In this document: piece by piece, positions 25,625 to 30,793 of the stretch
Layout: every line of letters begins with the position of its first letter
Numbering within the stretch: the first letter of the stretch is position 1
From: a virus
Length of the DNA stretch: 33,740 nucleotides
Virus record (IMG/VR): IMGVR_UViG_3300022752_000225
Location: 1-33,740 of that record
Strand: one strand, 5' to 3'
Program-made: the position numbers and the translations under genes
Notes under the pieces: generated by a model
Seen by the model: the letters and a program-made list of their open reading frames with translations, nothing else
Databases searched by the model: none
Told to the model about the DNA's origin: nothing

Positions 25625-25718
25625 CAGGAAGCCTCCAAAGTAAGTAAATCAAAGCGGCAAGCAACATAAATGCGCCTACCCCAAACAGGTCAAGCATTTG
25701 GTTAACTAATTCGGCCAT
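25611..25718 (-). CDS. Tiny single-pass membrane protein (35 aa)
   Basis: The ATG at 25718 follows GGAGG. The product is MAELVNQMLDLFGVGAFML followed by LAALIYLLWRLPDGKE, one hydrophobic helix with a short acidic N-terminus and a charged C-terminus. This topology suits a small inner-membrane peptide, for example a superinfection-exclusion or holin-type factor. It overlaps both neighbours. Confidence 0.6.
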   Translation of the reverse strand: MAELVNQMLDLFGVGAFMLLAALIYLLWRLPDGKE

Positions 25719-25899
25719 GATCGCCTCCAAGTTGTGCCGACCACTCTCTGAAAGCTTTCTGTTTTGCCATCGTATCTGCACACTCTTTGCTAGGCGGCAC
25801 CCAGCCATGCTTGCGCCAAGTAGCCGCAACGTCAGCCGCAGAGGCATAGGTTTTATAGCTGGCAATGATGTCTTGCCAACTGCGTACAGTCTCGTCCAT
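25702..25899 (-). CDS. Small helical protein (65 aa)
   Basis: I chose the ATG at 25899, which shares its A with the preceding TGA (TGATG). The product is MDETVRSWQDIIASYKTY, then AADVAATWRKHGWVPPS and a charged C-terminus (KQKAFREWSAQL). W-R-K-H-G-W-V-P-P resembles the DNA-contact part of some small phage regulators. The function is unknown. Confidence 0.55.
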   Translation of the reverse strand: MDETVRSWQDIIASYKTYASAADVAATWRKHGWVPPSKECADTMAKQKAFREWSAQLGGDHGRIS

Positions 25900-26099
25900 C
25901 AAAAGGGTGCCTCCTCAAATTGGGTTAAATCGGGTTTAGGTTTGAATGCAAGCTTTACTTGATTGCGTCGCACAAAAATCCATTCAGGGAATGGCCATTC
26001 TGTTTGGTTGATCAGCCGCACCACGCAAGTGCCGTCATCGTGAATGTTCTCAAGGACTCCCAATCCTCGCGATGTCTTGACCCTAGTTCCCGGATTCAT
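25899..26099 (-). CDS. Small SH3-like beta protein (66 aa)
   Basis: The product begins MNPGTRVKTSRGLGVLENI, then DDGTCVVRLINQTEWPFPE and RRNQVKLAF, a pattern of five short strands like an SH3 or KOW-type barrel. Such small beta proteins in phages can bind host proteins or RNA. It overlaps the upstream gene by 17 bp. The fold is inferred from pattern alone. Confidence 0.55.
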   Translation of the reverse strand: MNPGTRVKTSRGLGVLENIHDDGTCVVRLINQTEWPFPEWIFVRRNQVKLAFKPKPDLTQFEEAPF

Positions 26100-26280
26100 T
26101 TGTGACCTTTACTGCAGTGCTGGGCTCAAGACCAAGCTGATCAAGCAAGTCAGCAATGGCACGTTTTTGGGTGCGGCCCCAGCCAATCCTGTCACCTTGT
26201 GTGTAGGGGTAGGCAACCGCACGCCAGTCGTAGTCCCGCGTATCAAGCGGCGGTGGATCTTTGCGAACTATCACCTTCAT
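26083..26280 (-). CDS. Small basic protein (65 aa)
   Basis: The ATG at 26280 overlaps the previous stop and follows GAGGG. The product carries DYDWRAVAYPYTQGDRIGWG and TQKRAIADLLDQLGLEP, a mixed alpha/beta pattern resembling one half of HicB-type partially folded RNase-H-like proteins. This is a weak similarity. The function is unknown. Confidence 0.55.
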   Translation of the reverse strand: MKVIVRKDPPPLDTRDYDWRAVAYPYTQGDRIGWGRTQKRAIADLLDQLGLEPSTAVKVTNESGN

Positions 26281-26552
26281 GCTGATGTCCCTCGTTCAAT
26301 CAATAATTCGAGGCCGCCCTTAGCAGACAAAATAGTGGTGTAGTCATGGCCATGCTGCTTCAATGTGTCCATGATCACGCGAGACGCGATGACCTGATCT
26401 GAATCATTCCAATCTGGGTTAACAAGCTGATGGAGCACGTCAATCATGTTGAGTGCCAATTCAAGGCGAGCAGCATCTGTCCTACCGTTGACTTTAGCCG
26501 CCTGTTGCGGGAACTTGGACTTGATGTAGCTTCTGAGTTCTGTTGCATTCAT
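26277..26552 (-). CDS. Hypothetical helical protein (91 aa)
   Basis: The product starts MNATELRSYIKSKFPQQA and is predominantly helical with DWNDSDQVIASRVIMDTLKQ and a C-terminal LSAKGGLELLIERG. It has no membrane segment or recognised motif. A gap of 34 bp to the upstream gene contains a purine-rich ribosome site. It belongs to the same minus transcript as its neighbours. Confidence 0.6.
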   Translation of the reverse strand: MNATELRSYIKSKFPQQAAKVNGRTDAARLELALNMIDVLHQLVNPDWNDSDQVIASRVIMDTLKQHGHDYTTILSAKGGLELLIERGTSA

Positions 26553-26586
26553 GGTGTTCTCCTAGTAGGGGCCGAAGCCCCGGTTA

Positions 26587-26871
26587 TTAGCGGCTTGTGA
26601 CTTTGACTGAGAAGACTGCGCTGGTCTTGGTGAACTGCTTGTAAGCCTCAGCGCCGTGGACTGCGATGAACGCATCTTTGTCAAAGGTGCTGCGGTTGGT
26701 CTCGGTATAGGTGGCTTTGAAGAGCGCACCCTCTACAACCTTAGGACCGCCTGCGTTGGCGGCGTCCTTGATGGCGTCTTTGATGGCATCAGCTTGCTTG
26801 GTGAGGTCGGCGATCTGTGCGAGCAATGCGCCGAGGGTGTCGATGGTGTTGAGTGCTAAATCGTTAATCAT
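26587..26871 (-). CDS. Phage coiled-coil protein, first gene of the small-gene operon
   Basis: The 94-residue product has a coiled-coil N-terminus (LGALLAQIADLTKQADAIK, then DAIKDAANAG) and a beta C-terminus with VEGALFKATYTETNRSTFD and VFSVKVTSR. I recognise the pattern from conserved phage proteins of early operons, with no agreed function. It is the first gene after the promoter at 26922-26950. Its leader carries TAACGGAGTAAC, identical to the leader of the gene at 30163. Confidence 0.65.
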   Translation of the reverse strand: MINDLALNTIDTLGALLAQIADLTKQADAIKDAIKDAANAGGPKVVEGALFKATYTETNRSTFDKDAFIAVHGAEAYKQFTKTSAVFSVKVTSR

Positions 26872-26921
26872 CTGAGTTACTCCGTTAGTTACTTTGTTAA
26901 CAGCACGTCGCTGTGAGAAGG

Positions 26922-26950
26922 ATATTGCGCCTGTTTAGTCCAGTTGTCAA
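26922..26950 (-). promoter_or_regulatory. Sigma-70-type promoter for the small-gene operon
   Basis: On the minus strand TTGACA (26945-26950) is followed after exactly 17 bp by CAATAT (26922-26927). The -35 box is perfect and the -10 box weak, which suggests activator dependence. The operon start codon at 26871 lies 51 bp downstream of the -10 box. Confidence 0.65.
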
Positions 26951-26959
26951 CGCGCTAGC

Positions 26960-26989
26960 TACCGCTCATACCCAAAAAACTTACCGCTC
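26960..26989 (-). promoter_or_regulatory. Twin 8-bp direct repeats upstream of the promoter
   Basis: TACCGCTC occurs at 26960-26967 and again at 26982-26989 on the plus strand (GAGCGGTA on the minus strand). The repeats are 22 bp apart, about two helical turns, and the nearer one lies 9 bp upstream of the -35 box. This is the usual geometry for a dimeric or cooperative activator. Confidence 0.5.
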
Positions 26990-26992
26990 GTC

Positions 26993-27745
26993 CTATTGAT
27001 AATTATTTTTTGCCTGCCAAAACCGCAAAAGCGCTTCAAACATCTGCCAGCCGCGGGTTACGTCTGCATCTGACCACTCATACATAGACACCAAGTTTGG
27101 ATGCGTTGTCGAGACAAACACATTCGCGCATTTCGCGCTTGCAGATACGATTCCCATCAGGCCAGCGCGGTAGGCAGCTAGCTGCATCAGATGCTCGTCG
27201 TAACCCACTGGATCGTCCTCTGGACCGAATGCTTTTGTTTTGATGTCCACCACTGCGACATTGCAGTAAAGATCAACCTTGCCGCCAAAACCTTGCCTGT
27301 GAGCAAAAGAGCGCTCGCTTACCCACGTCTGCTTGCCGTATGCTTGGTCAAGGACTTGTGCCACAGAGCGCGAGTACTCAGTCTCCTCACCTCCCTCAAA
27401 TGCTCCTTGCACTTTGGCGTGGATGTCCGTACCAAGGTCTCGTGCATCTTGAGCTTGCTGCTTGCTGTCCTGAATCACGCGCTCGGCATACGCATCGATA
27501 GACTCATCATCGCGCTTTGGCAGGGTAAGTGCTGCCAACAGCAATTGTTGCTGCTTCCAGGCCTCCAGGCCGGGCTTGGCTGCGACGTTTAGGATGGTTG
27601 TGACGGAAGGTACTAGGTCGTACTTCCGTGCATCTCTTAGCGTTGTATTGCGCTCCCTGCCGTTGGCTCCTTTGACTGTGTATCGTGGGTTTCCCTGGCG
27701 GTCATACCAGTGCGTACTTTCTTTAATGTGAACTTTGATTTCCAT
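26993..27745 (-). CDS. PD-(D/E)xK nuclease of the Cas4/RecB type
   Basis: The 250-residue product shows the exonuclease core: GTDIH with H109, E144 in VSERSF, D158 in GGKVDLY, VDIKTK with D167 and K169, and QLAAYR at 188-193, the QxxxY motif of RecB/Cas4-type nucleases. No iron-sulfur cysteine cluster of the true Cas4 type is evident (one Cys at 161 and one near 205). It probably acts as the phage recombination exonuclease, making single-stranded ends. The ATG at 27745 follows AAGGA. Directly upstream in its transcript lies the hairpin and pentanucleotide array. Further upstream are the RAMP-like and SSB-like genes. Confidence 0.82.
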   Translation of the reverse strand: MEIKVHIKESTHWYDRQGNPRYTVKGANGRERNTTLRDARKYDLVPSVTTILNVAAKPGLEAWKQQQLLLAALTLPKRDDESIDAYAERVIQDSKQQAQDARDLGTDIHAKVQGAFEGGEETEYSRSVAQVLDQAYGKQTWVSERSFAHRQGFGGKVDLYCNVAVVDIKTKAFGPEDDPVGYDEHLMQLAAYRAGLMGIVSASAKCANVFVSTTHPNLVSMYEWSDADVTRGWQMFEALLRFWQAKNNYQ

Positions 27746-27836
27746 GTTGTTCCTTATGTTGAAAACCTCACCAAACCGTACCTTGCGTTGCCATGCACCG
27801 CCGTGCCCCGCCTTACCCCGCTGGATTCAAAGGCAC

Positions 27837-27864
27837 TGGAAGGGGTAGCACGCTACCCTATCCA
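27837..27864 (-). repeat. Hairpin unit 1 of 5
   Basis: The 28-nt unit reads, on the plus strand, outer stem TGGA/TCCA, 2x2 internal loop, inner stem GGGTAG/CTACCC and loop CACG. All pairs are Watson-Crick. It is the copy nearest to the nuclease gene and lacks the adjacent CTGA hairpin. Confidence 0.85.
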
Positions 27865-27964
27865 CTACCCTTACCATACCCTGCCGGACCCAGCCCGGAC
27901 GCGCCATACCCAACCTTGCCTTGCAGAGCCGAACACTGCCATACCCGACCAAAGTCAAAGGCAC

Positions 27965-27992
27965 TGGGATAGGCAGCAAGCCGCCCAACCCA
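27965..27992 (-). repeat. Hairpin unit 2 of 5
   Basis: Outer stem TGGG/CCCA, inner stem AGGCAG/CCGCCC, loop CAAG. Two A-C oppositions on the plus strand become U-G pairs in a minus-strand RNA, and the loop becomes CUUG, a known stable tetraloop. It lacks the adjacent CTGA hairpin. Confidence 0.85.
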
Positions 27993-28113
27993 CTACCCTC
28001 GCCACACCAAACCTAACCGTGCATCGCCTAACCTCACGACACCTTGCCTTGCCGGACCAAACCTCACCGCGCAACGCCACACAAAACCTCACTAGGCCAA
28101 CCCAAAAAACCAC

Positions 28114-28153
28114 TGGAAGGAGCGGCTGACCGCCCAATCCACTGATTTCTCAG
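28114..28153 (-). repeat. Hairpin unit 3 of 5, with adjacent GNRA hairpin
   Basis: Outer stem TGGA/TCCA and inner stem GAGCGG/CCGCCC, loop CTGA, occupy 28114-28141. CTGATTTCTCAG at 28142-28153 forms on the minus strand a 4-bp hairpin with a GAAA loop, directly stacked on the unit. One A-C opposition becomes U-G on the minus strand. Confidence 0.85.
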
Positions 28154-28232
28154 CCCTCACCACACCGAGCCAAACCTGACCGCACCTAACCCGACCTGAC
28201 CGTGCCGTGCCTTGCCACGCCTGAAAAAGCAC

Positions 28233-28272
28233 TGGAAGGAGCAGCACGCTGCCCAATCCGCTGATCTCTCAG
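28233..28272 (-). repeat. Hairpin unit 4 of 5, with adjacent GNRA hairpin
   Basis: Outer stem TGGA/TCCG and inner stem GAGCAG/CTGCCC, loop CACG, occupy 28233-28260. CTGATCTCTCAG at 28261-28272 gives on the minus strand a GAGA loop, still a GNRA type despite the base change. The terminal outer pair is the only one in the family that does not pair in the minus-strand RNA. Confidence 0.85.
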
Positions 28273-28331
28273 CCCATGCCTTACCTGACCCTACCTAACC
28301 ACACCCTGCCTAACCGCGCCTGAAAAAGCAC

Positions 28332-28371
28332 TGGGAAGGACAGAACCCTGCCCGACCCACTGATTTCTCAG
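28332..28371 (-). repeat. Hairpin unit 5 of 5, with adjacent GNRA hairpin
   Basis: Outer stem TGGG/CCCA and inner stem GGACAG/CTGCCC, loop AACC, occupy 28332-28359. CTGATTTCTCAG at 28360-28371 gives a GAAA-loop hairpin on the minus strand. This unit would be transcribed first from the minus-strand promoter. Confidence 0.85.
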
Positions 28372-28440
28372 TTCCAAACCTCACCAGGCCGCGCCCCACC
28401 AGGCCGCACCTAACCCTGCCAGACCAGGCCTGGCCAGGCC

Positions 28441-29010
28441 TTATGACTGCTCTTCAAATGCTGTAACCCTGAAGCAACCAAATGGCCCGCGCTTCTCAGG
28501 TCTAAAGTCACCAATGCCAATGTACTCGCCGGCCTCGGTCAACAAGCGATGCGCATCATCAATGCCGAGCAGGTTGTCATTGACGACCAAATCAAACTTG
28601 GCTCCCCAGCAGTCAAACCGCGGGCGGTGGCGCATGATCCGACCTTTGGTTGCTGGAATAGTCACAGGCCGGCTATCAACCTCAAAATCCTTTGCTGGAC
28701 CAGCGCCGTTCAAGATCGTTACCGAGTCGCTATTCATGCGAACCGCTGATGGAACAATGAACTTCAACGTCTTCCTGCTGCCGCGCATTTTGTGGTTAGC
28801 ACCGGCATTAGCCATGCAAGCAGGAATACTAAAAGCGTTGAAGTAAAACGTGCCATCAGGGGCGATATAAGCCACCTTGGTGGCCTCATCGCGTGGGTTT
28901 GAGTTGTCAACCTTCACCCGACGGGTTGCCTTGCCCTGCTCGGCTTCTTCGCCAAAGCGGTGGATTAAAAGAGGTGATGTGCCGCGGATTTCAACTGATA
29001 CTGTTTTCAT
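28441..29010 (-). CDS. Conserved phage protein with RAMP-like features
   Basis: I chose the ATG at 29010, which has GGAG 6 nt upstream; a TTG at 29022 would include that site. The 189-residue protein begins MKTVSVEIRGTSPLLIHRF and contains SRPVTIPATKGRIMRHRPRF, then ends IGIGDFRPEKRGPFGCFRV. This belongs to a widespread phage family whose members sit in early or recombination operons. The C-terminal G-x-G ... G-x-x-G pattern resembles the glycine-rich loop of RAMP (Cas7-type) RNA-binding proteins; I hold that as an impression, not a proven fold. Its stop codon abuts the pentanucleotide array. It could equally be a single-strand annealing protein working with the nuclease. Confidence 0.7.
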   Translation of the reverse strand: MKTVSVEIRGTSPLLIHRFGEEAEQGKATRRVKVDNSNPRDEATKVAYIAPDGTFYFNAFSIPACMANAGANHKMRGSRKTLKFIVPSAVRMNSDSVTILNGAGPAKDFEVDSRPVTIPATKGRIMRHRPRFDCWGAKFDLVVNDNLLGIDDAHRLLTEAGEYIGIGDFRPEKRGPFGCFRVTAFEEQS

Positions 29011-29036
29011 GTATAGCTCCAAATAAAAAAGTTAAA

Positions 29037-29312
29037 TTACATCCAATACCTAGGCCAAAGAAGTGTCGTGGTTTCATGAGCGCCCCTGTTGATTAACTCT
29101 GGCTCAGTCAGCTCCTCCCGCGTTGGCAAGACCCAAATCCCTTTTTTAGTCCAGTGCGGAACAGCAATGACCTGAAATAAAATAAAGACCTTGGTCCACA
29201 CCCGCTCGGCCATGCGATCTTCAGGCCTGGGTACTACAACGCTCGGATCCGGAAAGGTTTTGGGAGCCTTGGGTGTCTTTTTAGTCAACTTGTCAGAAAG
29301 GGATCGAATCAT
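29037..29312 (-). CDS. Hypothetical protein between SSB-like and RAMP-like genes (91 aa)
   Basis: Three ATG codons stand in tandem at 29318, 29315 and 29312; I chose 29312 because it leaves 6 nt after GGAGG. The product has a basic, Pro-rich N-terminus (LSDKLTKKTPKAPKTFPDP), then AERVWTKVFILFQVIAVPHW, then LTEPELINRG. It overlaps the SSB-like gene by 20 bp. No motif was recognised. It may be a small partner of the recombination proteins. Confidence 0.6.
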   Translation of the reverse strand: MIRSLSDKLTKKTPKAPKTFPDPSVVVPRPEDRMAERVWTKVFILFQVIAVPHWTKKGIWVLPTREELTEPELINRGAHETTTLLWPRYWM

Positions 29313-30003
29313 CATCATCCTCCATGCCTTTGTTGCTGTTTATTTGCTCATGCTTGTCAAACCAATCATCAGAATCTGCAAACCGTGATGGTTTGGACGG
29401 TGCCTTGTTAACCGCCTTTTCATACTCGGGCGATTGCATGATCGTTTTCTGCAGATTCTGACTGACTTGACTTAGCGCTTCAGCAGAGAAATGGTCGAAA
29501 CTAAAATAAATTGACTCATTCTGTTGAGCTGGCAATCCAAGCTTTCTGATGACTGCAGGAACGGTTGTGACGTTGTCCACATTGGCAAAGGTACGATCAC
29601 CCTTGACGCTATGTTTGATGGTTAGCATGCAGTGTTTCCCAAGCAAGGATCGGATATCCCAACCCTTCTGGCCGCGGACTTGGCCGAGTTCCTCAGGCGT
29701 AAAGTCCTTGCCGCCCCGCCAACTGACAATGTGCTGCCGCAGCTTTGACTTCTCGTGCAGGCTTTTCGTGTAACGCTGGCTGATCGACAGCGGCCTGCCA
29801 TCAGACAAGGCTAGAGGCTCGCCATCTGAGTCCTCGCCATGAAGTTCCCACATCAACCTAAGCTGTTTGCCGGATTTTTCCTCGCCCATGTATACATATT
29901 TTTGCGTGCCTAATTCCACTATTCCGTAGCAAACGGCCAAGTGGGAGCCGCTTGGCACGAGCTTAAATTCTCGTTCCGTTGTACCGCCTTCAGATATAAA
30001 CAT
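29293..30003 (-). CDS. SSB-like single-stranded DNA-binding protein
   Basis: I chose the ATG at 30003 with AGGAG 8-12 nt upstream; a GTG at 30009 is too close to that site. The 236-residue product is beta-rich over residues 10-165 (SHLAVCYGIVELG, then KQLRLMWELHG and LGKHCMLTIKHSVKGDRTF), fitting an OB-fold. It ends MEDDDDSIPF, close to the acidic DDDIPF tip by which bacterial SSB recruits host repair and replication proteins. Lys/Asn-rich linkers precede the tip. It leads the recombination operon just after a short gene. Length and tail support an SSB function; the fold is inferred. Confidence 0.75.
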   Translation of the reverse strand: MFISEGGTTEREFKLVPSGSHLAVCYGIVELGTQKYVYMGEEKSGKQLRLMWELHGEDSDGEPLALSDGRPLSISQRYTKSLHEKSKLRQHIVSWRGGKDFTPEELGQVRGQKGWDIRSLLGKHCMLTIKHSVKGDRTFANVDNVTTVPAVIRKLGLPAQQNESIYFSFDHFSAEALSQVSQNLQKTIMQSPEYEKAVNKAPSKPSRFADSDDWFDKHEQINSNKGMEDDDDSIPF

Positions 30004-30163
30004 TGTCACGCTCCTTTGATAAGTAAGACAATCCTAATTCGCTTGCAAGCCAACTCCAATCTTCCTGGCTTGCTACCCCGTTACGCGCTCTGAGATACGC
30101 CTCTTCAGTCATCCTCTCGCGCTCTTCCATCACCTGCTGCCATTCACTGTTGTCATCTCTCAT
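29990..30163 (-). CDS. Small charged protein, first gene of the SSB-like operon (57 aa)
   Basis: The ATG at 30163 follows CGGAG. The product is MRDDNSEWQQVMEERERMT, then EEAYLRARNGVASQEDWSWL and a short C-terminus. It is acidic and helical. Its end overlaps the SSB-like gene by 14 bp. It is the first gene of the minus transcript from the promoter at 30197-30225, a typical place for an early regulatory peptide. The function is unknown. Confidence 0.6.
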   Translation of the reverse strand: MRDDNSEWQQVMEERERMTEEAYLRARNGVASQEDWSWLASELGLSYLSKERDNVYI

Positions 30164-30180
30164 GTTGGTTACTCCGTTAA

Positions 30181-30195
30181 GTTGTGATGCACAAC
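30181..30195. promoter_or_regulatory. Operator candidate (inverted repeat)
   Basis: GTTGTG-ATG-CACAAC is a perfect 6-bp inverted repeat with a 3-bp centre, just downstream of the minus-strand -10 box. A second looser repeat, GTGTT...AACAC, lies at 30199-30216 between the promoter boxes. Both suit binding of a small dimeric repressor such as the Cro-like protein encoded at 30276. Confidence 0.6.
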
Positions 30196-30196
30196 G

Positions 30197-30225
30197 AGTG
30201 TTTCATGTCTCGAACACCTTGTCAA
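30197..30225 (-). promoter_or_regulatory. Sigma-70-type promoter for the SSB-like operon
   Basis: On the minus strand TTGACA (30220-30225) is followed after 17 bp by AACACT (30197-30202). The -35 box is perfect. The start codon of the first gene at 30163 lies 34 bp downstream of the -10 box. The inverted repeats overlap this promoter. Confidence 0.65.
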
Positions 30226-30240
30226 GCGATTTCATAGGGG

Positions 30241-30269
30241 TTGCAATACTAGAAGCGTTCGATTATTCT
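30241..30269 (+). promoter_or_regulatory. Sigma-70-type promoter for the Cro-like gene
   Basis: TTGCAA (30241-30246), a 17-bp spacer and TATTCT (30264-30269) form a good promoter. The ATG at 30276 lies where transcription should begin, which predicts a leaderless mRNA. The promoter faces away from the one at 30197-30225. Confidence 0.65.
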
Positions 30270-30275
30270 AACGCC

Positions 30276-30476
30276 ATGACGATACGAGAACTGATGGAAG
30301 CGGTAGGCGGGATCAGGGCTGCAGCCAGGCTGATGGGCGTTGCGCCGAGCACAGCGCATTACTACTGCAGCAAGAACCGTGTGCCGATCAAGAAACTTAT
30401 GCTGCTTGCAGCGATGGCCGAGAGGTTTTCAAGTGGGAATTTGAGATACAAACAAATTTTGAGGGAGTTTGGATGA
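30276..30476 (+). CDS. Cro-like repressor with helix-turn-helix
   Basis: I chose the ATG at 30276; the frame extends upstream, but that part lies across the promoter. The 66-residue product has MTIRELMEAVGGIRAAARL, then MGVAPSTAHYYCSKNRVP, a compact HTH in the Cro/YdaS manner in which the second helix begins at VAPSTAHYY. It should bind the inverted repeats of the control region and switch between the divergent operons. No Shine-Dalgarno site precedes the ATG. The stop overlaps the next start (ATGA). Confidence 0.75.
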   Translation: MTIRELMEAVGGIRAAARLMGVAPSTAHYYCSKNRVPIKKLMLLAAMAERFSSGNLRYKQILREFG

Positions 30477-30691
30477 TGCAACCGATTGGATCGATTGAAA
30501 TTGAGATGGACGACGAGAAGTACCGACTGGTGATTCCAGAAAACTGCAGCGGTTATGAAGCTGCATGCCTAGCGCACATGTTGGCATTTGCAACCGTCAG
30601 CAATACCGCGCTGGATTTCAAGACTTACATCCAAGAACAACAGATTGAGCGCTTGTGGGAGCGGGTTGAAAAGCAGCCGACAAGCGTGTAA
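30473..30691 (+). CDS. Small acidic protein following the repressor (72 aa)
   Basis: The ATG at 30473 overlaps the previous stop and follows GAGGGAG. The product contains IEIEMDDEKYRLVIPENCSG and YEAACLAHMLAFATV, then a helical C-terminus with IERLWERVEKQP. It has a beta hairpin followed by helices. No family was recognised. By position it could be a cII-like or anti-repressor-type regulator. Confidence 0.55.
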   Translation: MMQPIGSIEIEMDDEKYRLVIPENCSGYEAACLAHMLAFATVSNTALDFKTYIQEQQIERLWERVEKQPTSV

Positions 30692-30793
30692 CCTCCAACG
30701 GGCATGGCTACCTCGACGGAGGGAAAAGCGGACTCGTCACCCGCCTGCCTACGCCCAACTTCAGTGACGACGAACCTTTGACGAGGGTAGATT
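30692..30793 (+). other. Structured intergenic leader before the replication genes
   Basis: The 102-bp gap contains two inverted repeats: CCTCC...GGAGG and TCGTCAC (30734-30740) ... GTGACGA (30764-30770), the latter perfect over 7 bp with a 23-nt loop. A 25-codon frame from an ATG at about 30703 also fits but has no ribosome site. The gap may act as a leader or attenuator for the initiator gene at 30794. Confidence 0.4.

Larger units (their letters stand above)
27763..28440 (-). repeat. Phased pentanucleotide array (NNNCC plus / GGNNN minus)
   Basis: This gene-free stretch is filled with five-base units ending in CC on the plus strand, broken only by the five hairpin units. Counting in phase: 9 of 11 pentamers before unit 1, 12 of 15 between units 1 and 2, 15 of 20 between units 2 and 3, 13 of 13 between units 3 and 4, 9 of 9 between units 4 and 5, and 14 of 14 from 28371 to 28440. 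That is 72 of 82. The base before CC is nearly always A or G, so the minus-strand consensus is GGYNN. The last unit abuts the stop codon of the gene at 28441. The stretch has no coding potential I would trust. Confidence 0.9.

Noticed and set aside
27710-28129. A 139-codon plus-strand frame across the repeat region
   Set aside because: It starts inside the nuclease gene on the opposite strand and its protein is dictated by the CC pentamers (Thr/Pro/Leu-rich). The region has no other sign of coding.
27746-28440. A CRISPR array
   Set aside because: Hairpin units are 28 nt, but their sequences differ in ways that conserve structure, not sequence. The material between them is periodic and variable in length (about 70-121 bp), unlike captured spacers.
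30703-30780. A 25-codon frame in the gap before the initiator gene
   Set aside because: No ribosome site, and it lies across the inverted repeats; the structured gap is a better explanation.
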